Notes: a model not told the origin generated them from the sequence alone. A stretch of 52,185 nt of DNA from Dietzia timorensis (GCF_020742175.1 NZ_DYXM01000142.1:1-52185), one strand, 5' to 3'. Shown: positions 25,468-34,696, counted from the stretch's first letter. Numbers and translations: made by a program.

Positions 25468-27236
25468 TGCTTGGCCTTCCAGGCCGCCGGAGCCGCAAGA
25501 AGTCGGCGACCGGCGGTCCCGGCGCGCCCGAACCCCGGCGGATCGAGCCGACCGGATCAACGCAGCCCTCTGGAACATCGCAGCCGGACGGTACGCGCGG
25601 CGATCCCGCAGATGCCTCCCGGCAGGAGCCGGGTATGGGTCAACACCCCGTTTATGACGGCGGAGTTCCCGTTCTCCCCGAGCCCGGAGTCTCGGAGTCC
25701 GCGACGATGCCCCAGGCGGCGAAGCTGCGCGCGAAGTCGGCGCCGATGTCGCTTCGCCGTCGCGTCGCGCTGCTCGCCGCGACCACGGTCGGCGTGGCCG
25801 TGGCGCTCATGACGGTCGCCGCGTACTTCGTCGTCACCAACGCGCTTGTAGACAACGCGAGCAAACGGCTCGAGCGCCAGGCCGTCACCATGCTGCAGCT
25901 CGGCGCCGCGGATACCGCGAACACCCAGCCCCGCACGTGGATCGCCGCGCTCACGACCTTCAACCCTGATCTCGAGCCGATCGTCATCACACGCGACGGC
26001 CTCACCTACGGCCCGTACCGGGACGATCCCTACAGGCTGCCGTTCCAGATCGGGGAGGCCGAGCACAAGGTCTATGACCGCGAGGTGTCCTCGTCGATGC
26101 GCACCGCGGAGGGCAAACAGATCATCGCGGTGGCCAACCGCGACGGCTCGACGCTCATCCTCGCGCAGGACCTCGGCCCCACGCGGGAGGTGCTCAACAG
26201 GCTCGCCATCGTGCTGTCGATCGTCGGCGCGCTCGGCATTATTCTCGCCGCCGCAGCGGGCACCGCGGTCGGACGGACCGGTCTCGCGCCGGTCGGCAGA
26301 CTCACGCGCGCCGTCGAGCGCGTCGCCCGCACCGACGACCTGCGGCCGATCCCGGTCGCCGGTGACGACGAACTCGCCCGGTTGACCTACGCATTCAACC
26401 AGATGCTCATCGCGCTGCAGGAGAGCCGCGAACGCCAATCGCGCCTCGTCGCCGATGCAGGCCACGAGCTCAAGACGCCGCTCACCTCGCTGCGGACGAA
26501 CGCGGAACTCCTCATAGCGGCGAACCGGCCCGATGCCCCGGACATCCCCGAAGAGGACCGCAGGGACCTCGAGAGGGACGTCGTCGCGCAGATCGAGGAA
26601 CTCTCGACGCTTGTCGGTGACCTCGTCGACCTCGCTCGCCAGGATGCCGGCGCGGAAACCATCGAGCTGGTCAACCTCGCCGACACGCTCGGCGCGTCCA
26701 TGGAGCGTGTGCGGCGCCGCCGTCAGAACGTGGAGTTCGACGTGCAGAAGGTGGACTGGTTTCTCTATGGCGACGACTCCGCGTGGGAGCGCGCGCTGCT
26801 CAACCTGTGCGACAACGCCGCCAAGTGGTCGCCGTCCGGCGGCACGGTGACAGTGCGGATGTCCGCGTCGCACAACCTCCTCACGCTCGATGTCGCCGAC
26901 CAGGGCCCGGGAATTCCCGAGTCCGATCGCGAGCTGGTATTCGAGCGTTTCTACCGGGCCACAGAATCGCGCACGATGCCCGGCTCCGGTCTCGGCCTCG
27001 CGATCGTCCGGCAGGTCGTCGTCAAGCACGGTGGCACCATCGAGGCGCGCGAGGCGCCCGGCGGGGGAGCGCTGCTTCATATGGAGTTGCCGGGAACACC
27101 GACGTCCCCCGAGGAGCCCAATTACTCGGAAGCAGCCACGGGAGAATCGGCACGGGCCGATGCCAAGGCGGCCCCGGTAAAGCGTGGGTCCGGACGTGGG
27201 AAAAGCGGCAAGACGCCGCCCTCTAACGGTCGCTGA
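25467..27236 (+). CDS. mprB: Sensor histidine kinase MprB with long cytosolic N-terminal tail
   Basis: 589 residues, about 85 more than the mycobacterial protein. Residues 1-97 are Pro/Gly/Arg-rich, disordered and well coded. TM1 is about 98-123, an extracytoplasmic sensor runs to about 245, TM2 and HAMP follow (GRTGLAPVGRLTRAVERVAR), then the phospho-acceptor His near 333 in AGHELKTPL, the N box LLNLCDNAAKW and the ATP-lid GSGLGLAIV. The GTG at 25467 overlaps the mprA stop, favouring the long form; the ATG at 25707 would omit most of the tail. The tail contains YDGGVP, also found in PepD. Confidence 0.92.
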   Translation: MLGLPGRRSRKKSATGGPGAPEPRRIEPTGSTQPSGTSQPDGTRGDPADASRQEPGMGQHPVYDGGVPVLPEPGVSESATMPQAAKLRAKSAPMSLRRRVALLAATTVGVAVALMTVAAYFVVTNALVDNASKRLERQAVTMLQLGAADTANTQPRTWIAALTTFNPDLEPIVITRDGLTYGPYRDDPYRLPFQIGEAEHKVYDREVSSSMRTAEGKQIIAVANRDGSTLILAQDLGPTREVLNRLAIVLSIVGALGIILAAAAGTAVGRTGLAPVGRLTRAVERVARTDDLRPIPVAGDDELARLTYAFNQMLIALQESRERQSRLVADAGHELKTPLTSLRTNAELLIAANRPDAPDIPEEDRRDLERDVVAQIEELSTLVGDLVDLARQDAGAETIELVNLADTLGASMERVRRRRQNVEFDVQKVDWFLYGDDSAWERALLNLCDNAAKWSPSGGTVTVRMSASHNLLTLDVADQGPGIPESDRELVFERFYRATESRTMPGSGLGLAIVRQVVVKHGGTIEAREAPGGGALLHMELPGTPTSPEEPNYSEAATGESARADAKAAPVKRGSGRGKSGKTPPSNGR

Positions 27237-27253
27237 CTGCGGCTGCGCACGTT

Positions 27254-27286
27254 TCCCACGTAGGTCCCACATGGCTCACAGACACC
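27254..27286 (+). promoter_or_regulatory. 11-bp periodic repeats upstream of pepD
   Basis: TCCCACGTAGG, TCCCACATGGC and TCACAGACACC follow one another at 27254, 27265 and 27276, an exact 11-bp period. The array ends 29 bp before the pepD ATG. It resembles the repeat spacing before mprA and is a candidate MprA binding array driving pepD. Confidence 0.5.
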
Positions 27287-27315
27287 GCACAGCATGAAGC
27301 GAAAGAATCGACATC

Positions 27316-28761
27316 ATGGAACGAAACGACAATTACGGAGCCGGTAACGGCGAGCAGACAGGCGCGGATCAGAACCCGCAGCCGCAGTGGAATGGGGACG
27401 GCCACACTGCGCCGATCCCGCAGCAGTCACAGGGACAGCCCCAGGGCCCGCAGGGCATAGGCCGCCCGCCCTTCGCGCAGCAGCCGACCGCCGGGAACCC
27501 GCAATTCGGTCAGCAGCCCGGCCAGCCCGGCCAACCCGGACAACAGGGCCCGCAAGGCCACCCATTCGGCCAGCCGGGCGCACCGAACCAACCCGGCGGC
27601 ACCCAGCCCCAGTACTTTGGTGGATTCGCCCATGACGGCGGAGTTCCTCCCTACCAAGGCGCTGCGGGACCTGCGGAGAAGAAGCGCTCGCCCCGTGCCC
27701 TCACCGCGCTGGGGATCGTCGCCGCGGTGGTCCTCGCCGGCGGAGTCGGCGGAGTGGTCGGCGCAAACTACGGCGGCTCCTCGAATTCGGGCAACACGAT
27801 CCTCGGCGCATCAGGTGGCGCCGCGAGCGTGCCCGCCTCGGAGCCCACCGACGGCACCGTCGAATCCGTGGCCGAGAAGGTCCTCCCGTCGGTCGTGTCG
27901 ATCACGGCCGTAGGCCGCTCCGGTGGCGGGGAAGGCTCGGGCGTGATCTTGTCCGAGGACGGCAAGATCCTCACCAATAACCACGTCGTCGCGGTCGCCG
28001 GGCAAGGCGGAAAGATCCAGGTGTCCTTCAACGACGGTTCCGTTGCCGACGCGACGGTCGTCGGCGCGGACGCCGCCTCCGACGTCGCGGTGATCGAGGT
28101 CAAGGACCGCAACGACCTCCAGCCCATCGCCCTGGGCTCCTCCAGCGATCTGAAGGTCGGGCAGAACGTCGTCGCCATCGGCTCGCCCCTGGGCCTGTCG
28201 GGGACTGTGACCACCGGTATCGTCTCCTCTCTCAACCGCCCGGTCATGGCCGGCGGCGCCGAATCCGGGCAGTCCACCGTCATCGACGCGGTCCAGACCG
28301 ACGCCGCGATCAACCCGGGCAACTCCGGCGGCGCCCTCGTCGACATGGGCGGCAACCTCGTCGGGATGAACTCCGCGATCGCCTCGCTCGGTAGCGGGCA
28401 GGAGGCCGGATCGATCGGCCTGGGTTTCGCAATCCCCGTCGAGCAGGCGCAGCGCATCGCCACACAGCTCATCGAGCAGGGCTACGCAACCCGCGCCGTG
28501 CTGGGCGCGAGCGTGCTCAACGAATCCCAGGTTCTCGGCGCACAGATCGCCGGTGTCGAGCGGGGCGGGCCAGCGCAGGAGGCCGGGCTTCCCGAGGACG
28601 CCGTCGTCACCAAGGTCGACGACCGCAACATCGAATCCGGCGACGCCCTGGTCGCCGCAGTGCGCTCTCACAGCCCCGGCGACAAGGTGACTCTCACCTA
28701 TTCCACACGCGGTCAGGGTGAGGAACAGACGGTCGAGGTCACTCTCGGCGAAGGCGAATAG
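27316..28761 (+). CDS. pepD: HtrA-like serine protease PepD
   Basis: 481-residue membrane-anchored DegP/HtrA protease. Residues 1-125 are a Gln/Pro/Gly-rich cytosolic tail, followed by one transmembrane helix (ALTALGIVAAVVLAGGVGGV, about 130-155). The protease domain shows the triad His near 223 (TNNHVV), Asp near 256 (SDVAVIEV) and Ser near 337 (NPGNSGGALVD). A single PDZ domain spans about 390-475 (GGPAQEAGLPEDAVVTKVDD). Expected to act on misfolded envelope proteins and feed back on MprAB signalling. It starts 79 bp after mprB behind a possible MprA array. Confidence 0.93.
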   Translation: MERNDNYGAGNGEQTGADQNPQPQWNGDGHTAPIPQQSQGQPQGPQGIGRPPFAQQPTAGNPQFGQQPGQPGQPGQQGPQGHPFGQPGAPNQPGGTQPQYFGGFAHDGGVPPYQGAAGPAEKKRSPRALTALGIVAAVVLAGGVGGVVGANYGGSSNSGNTILGASGGAASVPASEPTDGTVESVAEKVLPSVVSITAVGRSGGGEGSGVILSEDGKILTNNHVVAVAGQGGKIQVSFNDGSVADATVVGADAASDVAVIEVKDRNDLQPIALGSSSDLKVGQNVVAIGSPLGLSGTVTTGIVSSLNRPVMAGGAESGQSTVIDAVQTDAAINPGNSGGALVDMGGNLVGMNSAIASLGSGQEAGSIGLGFAIPVEQAQRIATQLIEQGYATRAVLGASVLNESQVLGAQIAGVERGGPAQEAGLPEDAVVTKVDDRNIESGDALVAAVRSHSPGDKVTLTYSTRGQGEEQTVEVTLGEGE

Positions 28762-28770
28762 ACCAGGTGG

Positions 28771-28789
28771 ATAGGTAAGGCTTATAACA
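28771..28789. promoter_or_regulatory. DtxR/IdeR-type iron box
   Basis: ATAGGTAAGGCTTATAACA matches the 19-bp TTAGGTTAGGCTAACCTAA consensus well in its left half and centre. A -10-like TATAAC (28783-28788) lies inside the box, so iron-loaded regulator would block transcription of the siderophore-interacting gene. Confidence 0.7.
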
Positions 28790-28852
28790 GGTAGGTTGGG
28801 CTGAGTGAAAGGGGAGTTTCCTCCCTCTTCTTCTCGGCGAGAGGATCCCAAG

Positions 28853-29806
28853 GTGAGCGAACCTCAAGACAGGCCTTCCTACCGGCTGTTCCACACCACT
28901 GTCGACGCCATCGACACTTCGCGTCCCTCGATGGTGCGCGTACAGGTGGTCGGTGACTGCCTGCAGCATTTCGGCCGTGCCGGGCTCGACCAGCGCATCA
29001 AGGTTCTGTTCCCGCCGTACGACGAAGGGGCGGGCGAACACCTACCGATGCCCGACCTCGGGCCCGAGGATTTTCCCGACGACTCGGGCATGATCAACCT
29101 CTACCGCGACTCCCGGGCCATGGAAACGCCGCCGACGTGGCGGACCTACACCGTCCGCCGAATCGATCCGGACGGCGAATGGCTGCAGATCGACTTCGTA
29201 CTTCACGGGACAACGAGTCCATCGGCGCGGTGGCTCAACTCTTTGAGCGTGGGCGACCCGGTCACGATAATCGGACCCGACGAGCGATCGAAGCGCTCGC
29301 GCGGCGGCATCGAATGGAAGCCGGGCGGCGCGTCGACGATTCTCATCGCAGGGGACGAGACCGCGCTGCCCGCGGTCGCCGCGATCGCGGAATCGGGGAC
29401 GATCCCCGACGGGGCAGACGTGTGCATCGTCGTCGAGGCGCCGGACACCGCAGACCTCGATGATTTCGAGGCCGATCCGTCGTGGACTGTGCACCGGCTG
29501 GCGCGCTCGGCAGGGGAGAACCCCGGTGAGGCGATGGAGCGGCAGGTCCGTGATTTCCTCGCCGGGAAGCCCGAATTTCTCGGTGACCGGCAGGCGGCGA
29601 CTCAGGCCGTGGAGACCGCAGACGCCGACGAAACGCTGTGGGACACCGCGGATGACGTCGACGCAGGCGGGCACTACGCCTGGCTGGCGGGCGAGGCCGG
29701 CGCTGTCACACGTCTGAGGCGACATCTGGTGAAGGAGCTCGGCGTGGACAAGCGCGCGGTGTCCTTCATGGGTTACTGGAAGCTCGGCAAGGCCGCGGCC
29801 GGCTAG
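28853..29806 (+). CDS. Siderophore-interacting protein (FAD-binding ferric-siderophore reductase)
   Basis: 317 residues from the GTG at 28853, which has AGAGGA seven bases upstream; the GTG at 28805 is possible. The protein belongs to the ViuB/SIP family: FAD-binding part with RTYTVRRIDPDGEWLQIDFVLHG, then LNSLSVGDPVTIIGP and LIAGDETALPAVAAI, and the C-terminal SFMGYWKLGKA signature. It should release iron from imported siderophores by reduction in the cytosol. Transcription is probably iron-repressed through the box at 28771. It converges on the ABC transporter operon with 4 bp between stops. Confidence 0.92.
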   Translation: MSEPQDRPSYRLFHTTVDAIDTSRPSMVRVQVVGDCLQHFGRAGLDQRIKVLFPPYDEGAGEHLPMPDLGPEDFPDDSGMINLYRDSRAMETPPTWRTYTVRRIDPDGEWLQIDFVLHGTTSPSARWLNSLSVGDPVTIIGPDERSKRSRGGIEWKPGGASTILIAGDETALPAVAAIAESGTIPDGADVCIVVEAPDTADLDDFEADPSWTVHRLARSAGENPGEAMERQVRDFLAGKPEFLGDRQAATQAVETADADETLWDTADDVDAGGHYAWLAGEAGAVTRLRRHLVKELGVDKRAVSFMGYWKLGKAAAG

Positions 29807-29810
29807 GCGA

Positions 29811-30677
29811 TCAGCAGCCCTCGGAGGCCACGCGACCGTTGGCCGAACCGCGCGGCACGATGATCGGGTAGCCGCCCTGCGCATCGTCGATGATCTCCGC
29901 GTCGAGGCCGTACACCGACTCCAGGTTTGCCGGGGTCAACACCTCGGCCGGGTTTCCATCACATATGACGACGCCGTCACGCATCATCACCATGCGGTCG
30001 GAGAACATCCCCGCGAGCATCAAATCGTGAAGCACCATGACCACGGTGCGACCGTCGCGCGCAACCTTCTTAACGAGGTTGAGCATGTCGATCGCATGCG
30101 CAGGATCGAGGTAGGTCGTGGGCTCGTCGAGAAGCAGCACAGGCGTCTCCTGCGCCAGTGCCATCGCGAACCAGGCGCGCTGGCGCTGCCCTCCGGACAG
30201 CGAGGCGACATCGCGATCGACGAACTCGGTCAGCTCCGCATCCTTCACCGCTGCGTCGATGACTTCTCGGTCATGCGCGGATTCACCGCGCCACCGTGCC
30301 CTGTGCGGATAGCGGCCACGGGCGACGAGTTCGCCGACAGTGAGCCCGTCCGGCGCTATGGGTGTCTGCGGCTGGAGTGCGATGAGCTGGGCGGACTCCT
30401 TCGGGCGCAGGCCGTAAACGCTACTACCGTCCACTTTGACCTCGCCCTCTCGCGGCTCCAGCAGCCGCGAGATACTGCGCAGCAGGGTGGACTTGCCGCA
30501 ACCGTTGGGCCCGAGGAGCGTCGTGACCTCGCCGGGCCTCGCCGTGAGATTGACCCCCGCGAATACGTCCGGCCCCGCCGCGTATCCCGAGCGCAGGTTG
30601 GTTACGGTGACGGTCGCGCCTGAGTCGGCGGGAGACTGAGGGCGTAGGCCCTGTGCCGCATCCGAATTCGAACTCAT
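29811..30677 (-). CDS. Iron-siderophore ABC transporter ATP-binding protein (FepC-like)
   Basis: 288-residue ATPase. Walker A is GPNGCGKST, the signature LSGGQRQRAW, Walker B VLLLDEPTTYLD and the switch His in VLHD. The ATG at 30677 has AAAGAG at proper distance; the ATG two codons upstream is too close. Last gene of the four-gene operon, 14 nt after the second permease. GLTVGELVARGRYPH is typical of FepC/FhuC-class importers. Confidence 0.92.
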   Translation of the reverse strand: MSSNSDAAQGLRPQSPADSGATVTVTNLRSGYAAGPDVFAGVNLTARPGEVTTLLGPNGCGKSTLLRSISRLLEPREGEVKVDGSSVYGLRPKESAQLIALQPQTPIAPDGLTVGELVARGRYPHRARWRGESAHDREVIDAAVKDAELTEFVDRDVASLSGGQRQRAWFAMALAQETPVLLLDEPTTYLDPAHAIDMLNLVKKVARDGRTVVMVLHDLMLAGMFSDRMVMMRDGVVICDGNPAEVLTPANLESVYGLDAEIIDDAQGGYPIIVPRGSANGRVASEGC

Positions 30678-30691
30678 GATCATTGCTCTTT

Positions 30692-31735
30692 CTAGGCCGA
30701 GGTCTTGCGGAGGGAAACGAGGGTGAGGAGGACGAGGCAGACGCCGCCGAAAATACTCGTCATCAAACCGACCGGCACCGTGATGGGAAGGAACGAGGTG
30801 GCGACAGCGCACGCCGACAGGATCGCGGCTCCCGCCGCCGCCGAGGCCCATTGGGGTGGTGTCGGTGTGCGCGCCACTAGCCGGGCCAGGTGCGGGGCGA
30901 CGAGAGCAACGAACGTGATCGGGCCAACCACCGAGACGGTGACGGCGACCAGCCCGGTGGCGCACACCAGGAGCAGCGCGCGTACCTTACCGATGTCGAT
31001 TCCGAGGGTGAGCGCCGTGTCGTCGTCGTGCGCGAGGTACTTGACCTGATGCCCGGCGATCGAGGCGAGTAGAACGATGGGGACAATTCCGGCGATGAGT
31101 GGGACGATGGCATCGCCTCGCACCATTTCGGTGGAACCGGCCAGCCATAGTTGGGACTGGGAAGACGAGTTGATCTCGGCTTTGAGCAGCATGTACGACA
31201 CTGCGGACTGGCACATCAGCGCCAGCGAGAAACCGATGAGCACAATGCGTCTGGAGCCGCCGAAGCCGCCCAGAAGTATGAGGATTCCCAGGATGACCAA
31301 CGAGCCGATCATCGCGAGGCCGGCTCGCGGCCAGAAACCCGTGAGGCCGAGGGAGAGTGCCGGGCCGATGAACGAGGTGCCCGCGACGACCATCACCGAG
31401 GCGCCGCCCGAGACGCCGAGAAAATCGGGGGAGGCCAACGGGTTACGGGTCATCGTGATGGTCCACGAACCGGCCAGTCCGAGCGCCGCCCCGACGATGA
31501 CCGTAGCCACCGCGACGGGCAGACGCAGATCCCAGACGACGTTGATCGCCCGCCTTGTTCCGCCGCCTGTGAGCACATTGATGACCTCGAAGGGGCTGAG
31601 CTTCGTCGGTCCGATGCCGAGCAGTAGGAGATAACACGTCGCGGCGATGACGAGGAAGACCGCCGTCGTGGCGACGGGGTGGCCGCCACTGTGGCGCGCC
31701 GTGCGGACCGGGCGGGCGTCGACGTCCGTCGTCAT
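30692..31735 (-). CDS. Iron-siderophore ABC transporter permease 2 (FecCD family)
   Basis: 347-residue inner-membrane permease with about nine to ten helices. Family marks: WDLRLPVAVATVIVGAALGLAGS, MTRNPLASPDFLGVSGGAS and the coupling segment GPITFVALVAPHLARL. Its ATG overlaps the stop of the first permease (ATGA). It pairs with the preceding FecCD protein as a heterodimer, as FepD and FepG do. Confidence 0.92.
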   Translation of the reverse strand: MTTDVDARPVRTARHSGGHPVATTAVFLVIAATCYLLLLGIGPTKLSPFEVINVLTGGGTRRAINVVWDLRLPVAVATVIVGAALGLAGSWTITMTRNPLASPDFLGVSGGASVMVVAGTSFIGPALSLGLTGFWPRAGLAMIGSLVILGILILLGGFGGSRRIVLIGFSLALMCQSAVSYMLLKAEINSSSQSQLWLAGSTEMVRGDAIVPLIAGIVPIVLLASIAGHQVKYLAHDDDTALTLGIDIGKVRALLLVCATGLVAVTVSVVGPITFVALVAPHLARLVARTPTPPQWASAAAGAAILSACAVATSFLPITVPVGLMTSIFGGVCLVLLTLVSLRKTSA

Positions 31736-32745
31736 CGTGCCATTCCCTTCGCGACGGCGAGGATGAGGAACGGAGCACCGACGAAGGCCAGGACGATCGA
31801 TACCTCCAATTCGCCGGGACGCATGAGCAGGCGCCCGAGGATGTCCCCGGCGACCGTGACCGCCGCGCCGACGAAAGCGACGGGTATGAGCATCCGGGTC
31901 AGTGTGGGCCCGGTGAAGGGGCGGACGATGTGTGGTGCGGCGAAGCCGACGAAGACAATCGGGCCGACGGCGGCTGTGGCCATGCCCGCGAAAACGACGA
32001 CGACCACGCCGGCGAGAGCGCGGGTTGTGCCGGGGGAGCTGCCGAGGCCCGAGGCGACGTCGTCTCCCAACGCGAGGATGTCCATGGGCCGCGCCGTGGC
32101 GGCCGCGAGGAGAAGGCCTAGGACGAGGCCGGTGAGCACGATGGCGATGTCGCCGCCGTCCTTGCCGACCGTCGAGCCGACGACCCATTGGCGCATGCCG
32201 TCGTAGACGCGCGAGGACTGCAGCGCGACGAGCGTCGTCGCGGCCGTGAGCGCGGTGGTCATCCCGACACCGACGAGGATGAGGGTCAGCGAGTCGTGGG
32301 TCCTTTGCGTCGAGGCAATGACGATGGCCGCGGTGGCGGCGGCACCGATGAGCGCCGCGAGCGACTCCCAGATTCCGCCGACGAGGCCAAAGGAGAAAAA
32401 CAGCGCAACGACGAACGACGCTCCGGCGGTGATGCCGATGATGCCGGGGTCTGCGAGCGGGTTACGCGTCCACGACTGCGCGAACGCCCCGGCGACCGCC
32501 AGGCTGGCGCCGGCGGCCGCGGCGAGGATGGTTCGCGGGAACCGGAGTCCCCACACGATCGTGTGCTCGTCGGATGATCCGCCGTTCGGCCCCGAGGACA
32601 GGATGGTCCACAGTTCACCGAACGGGATCGACCTCGCTCCGAAGAGCAGCGAGGCGATGAGGATGACCACGAGGACCGCGGCCGTGATGCCGACGAACGC
32701 GGCCCACCGTGGGGCGGGCCGCGTTGCGAGAGACGTCGCGCTCAC
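31732..32745 (-). CDS. Iron-siderophore ABC transporter permease 1 (FecCD family)
   Basis: 337 residues from the GTG at 32745, five bases after the binding-protein stop; a GTG at 32778 inside the upstream gene is an alternative. Motifs are GLRFPRTILAAAAGASLAVAGA, WTRNPLADPGIIGITAGAS and GPIVFVGFAAPHIVRPF. About ten membrane helices. It would form the translocation pore with the second permease. Confidence 0.91.
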   Translation of the reverse strand: MSATSLATRPAPRWAAFVGITAAVLVVILIASLLFGARSIPFGELWTILSSGPNGGSSDEHTIVWGLRFPRTILAAAAGASLAVAGAFAQSWTRNPLADPGIIGITAGASFVVALFFSFGLVGGIWESLAALIGAAATAAIVIASTQRTHDSLTLILVGVGMTTALTAATTLVALQSSRVYDGMRQWVVGSTVGKDGGDIAIVLTGLVLGLLLAAATARPMDILALGDDVASGLGSSPGTTRALAGVVVVVFAGMATAAVGPIVFVGFAAPHIVRPFTGPTLTRMLIPVAFVGAAVTVAGDILGRLLMRPGELEVSIVLAFVGAPFLILAVAKGMAR

Positions 32746-32750
32746 TCTCG

Positions 32751-33704
32751 TTATTCGACGAAGTTGTCGAGCGTCCACGGGATGGTGACCGGATTCGGCA
32801 TACTCATCGCATTGCCGAGATCCTGGCCGATGTACTTGACGCGGTCTTCCTTGACGATGTCGAGGTTCTGGAACGCATCGTTCTCGCGGACCTCGTTCTC
32901 CTGTCCTCCGTACTCGAGGATGAACAGCTCATCGAGTTGGTCGAGCATGCTGTAGTTCTCCGGGGACAGGTCCATGAAGAACGCGCCCTCCTCGGCCTTC
33001 TGCAGCTCATCCGGGATCTCGTAACCCATCTCGGTGAGGAAGACACCGCGGCCGTCCTCTTCGGTCATGATGCCGAGCCGACCACTGTATGGGAGGGCGA
33101 CAGCAGCCTTCTTGCCCTTGAGCTCGGGATGCGCCTCGCGGTAGTCGGCGAAGGCCTGCTTCGCCTCTTCGATGAGTTTGTCACCCTCGGCCTGCTTGTC
33201 GACGGCGCCGGCGATATCGCGGACCTGCACGTCCCAAGGGACCTCGTAGTCGTCGTACTCGTCCGAATGGGTCGTGAGAGGCGCGATCGCCTCGAGGTCC
33301 TTCTTGGCCTGCTCGTCGACGGCCTGATTGACGGCGACGATCTGGGTCGGCGACGCCGAAGACACCTTTTCCACCGCGTCGGCGGTGAGCCCCTGACCGA
33401 GATTCTCGATGATTACCGGGGCGTCGCCGGTGAAGAGATCTTCGGCCCATGGGCCGACGCCCTTCTCGCTCGTATCGCCGGTGGTGCCGAACGGTGCGAC
33501 CACGGTGGGCTGGATGCCCAGGGAGAGGAGGGTGTCGGCGTCGCCGAATCCGAGCGCTGCCACAGAGGAGGCGGTGTCCGCAGTTTCGGCACCCGATTCC
33601 GCCTCACCCTCGCCGCGCGAACATGCAGTGAGCCCGGCGGCGGCGGCGACCGCGATGCCGAATGAAGCAAGGATTTTCTTGCGCCTGCCGAAAGTGGGAT
33701 TCAC
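32751..33704 (-). CDS. Iron-siderophore ABC transporter substrate-binding lipoprotein
   Basis: 317 residues. A basic start and hydrophobic helix lead to the lipobox LTAC with Cys28, so the protein is a membrane-anchored receptor. The FepB/FhuD fold is indicated by VAALGFGDADTLLSLGIQPTVV, PTQIVAVNQAVDEQ and the long central helix. It starts with GTG behind GAGGAGA and heads the operon, whose promoter overlaps an iron box. The ligand is probably a catecholate, hydroxamate or mixed siderophore; not identifiable from sequence. Confidence 0.92.
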   Translation of the reverse strand: MNPTFGRRKKILASFGIAVAAAAGLTACSRGEGEAESGAETADTASSVAALGFGDADTLLSLGIQPTVVAPFGTTGDTSEKGVGPWAEDLFTGDAPVIIENLGQGLTADAVEKVSSASPTQIVAVNQAVDEQAKKDLEAIAPLTTHSDEYDDYEVPWDVQVRDIAGAVDKQAEGDKLIEEAKQAFADYREAHPELKGKKAAVALPYSGRLGIMTEEDGRGVFLTEMGYEIPDELQKAEEGAFFMDLSPENYSMLDQLDELFILEYGGQENEVRENDAFQNLDIVKEDRVKYIGQDLGNAMSMPNPVTIPWTLDNFVE

Positions 33705-33761
33705 TGTGGTTCTCCTCGGTGAGAGCGGCTGTGGGTAAACGGGGAATTGCCATCCACGAGT

Positions 33762-33780
33762 ATAGGTCAGCCTTAGCTAA
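33762..33780. promoter_or_regulatory. DtxR/IdeR-type iron box of the ABC operon
   Basis: ATAGGTCAGCCTTAGCTAA agrees with the 19-bp iron-box consensus at 17 positions if W/S degeneracy is allowed. The minus-strand -10 TATACT (33759-33764) abuts it, so binding would cover the core promoter. Confidence 0.8.
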
Positions 33781-33898
33781 GGTTTCTAAGAGGACCCAGA
33801 ATATAGGTTGAGGCGATCCGACCACAAGACGAGGGCAGCGGGGGAGGCGGCTGAGAATGTTGCCCGAGCCTGCCGATTGGTCGGACCGGAGTGATAAC

Positions 33899-34477
33899 GT
33901 GACGGCCATGAATGAGGACAAGGCACATGCCGGAAGGGCACTCGTTGTGGTTATCGACGATGAGGTCGATGCTCATCCCGACACGATCGGTGCCTTGGTT
34001 TCAGAACTTCTCGCCGAAGACGGATTCATTGTCGACGCGGTTGTCGGCGTTCGTAGCGATGTCGATGAGATTCGTCACGCGCTGGAGACGGCCGTCGTGG
34101 GTGGCGTCGATGCCGTGATCACCCTCGGCGGTACGGGCGCGGGGCTCCGAGATGTCACACCGGAGGCGACTGAGGAAATCCTCGACAAACGGCTGCTCGG
34201 CATAGAACAGGCGATTCGTTTCTCGGCGATCGGCGCCTCGGTGATGGACGCGGTGACCTCGCGCGGCGTCGCCGGGATCTCCGGCAGCACGGTGATCGTC
34301 AATATCGCCTCCTCGCGCGCCGCCGTTCGCGATGGCATGTCGACCCTCGCCCCGCTCGTCGCCTTCGTGGTCAACGAGCTGTCGGCCGCCTTCGACGAAT
34401 TCGACGACGATGAGTTGGCCGAACTCGGAGACAGCGCGGACTTCGACGAGACCGACATGGACTTTTCCCGCAATTAG
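33899..34477 (+). CDS. moaB2: MogA/MoaB-family molybdopterin-binding protein (MoaB2)
   Basis: 192 residues from the GTG at 33899, with GGAG seven bases upstream; the ATG at 33908 is an alternative. The fold motif GGVDAVITLGGTGAG and RDVTPEATEEIL identify the MPT adenylyltransferase-like family; SGVAGISGSTVIVN is the second binding segment. It matches Rv0984 in sequence and position after pepD. The acidic C-terminal tail (FDEFDDDELAELGDSADFDE) is longer than usual. It may act in Moco synthesis or have been co-opted, like the MoeA-like gene nearby. Confidence 0.88.
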   Translation: MTAMNEDKAHAGRALVVVIDDEVDAHPDTIGALVSELLAEDGFIVDAVVGVRSDVDEIRHALETAVVGGVDAVITLGGTGAGLRDVTPEATEEILDKRLLGIEQAIRFSAIGASVMDAVTSRGVAGISGSTVIVNIASSRAAVRDGMSTLAPLVAFVVNELSAAFDEFDDDELAELGDSADFDETDMDFSRN

Positions 34478-34489
34478 AAGGCGCTGACT

Positions 34490-34696
34490 ATGTCCGGCAA
34501 TGGGGCAGCCGACGGTTCCGTGCCAGGCGGAGAAAACCACGGAGACGACGGCGAGTCCGCCCGGGAGCGGGCGCGTAAGAAGGCCCGTCTCGACAGAGTC
34601 TTCCGCAGCATGTACCCGGGGCAGGGGAGTTCCGGCGGCGATGGATTCAGTTCACGTCACTACGACGAACAACGCCCTCCTCATCACGGTGGATGA
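34490..34696 (+). CDS. Small conserved-looking hypothetical protein
   Basis: 68 residues, charged and probably disordered, with a central basic helix ARERARKKARLDRVF and the end RPPHHGG. An AGAAGG ribosome site precedes the ATG, which starts 12 nt after the moaB2 stop. The final codons and stop lie inside the terminator stem. No function is recognised; a peptide or a non-coding tail of the moaB2 transcript are both possible. Confidence 0.5.
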   Translation: MSGNGAADGSVPGGENHGDDGESARERARKKARLDRVFRSMYPGQGSSGGDGFSSRHYDEQRPPHHGG

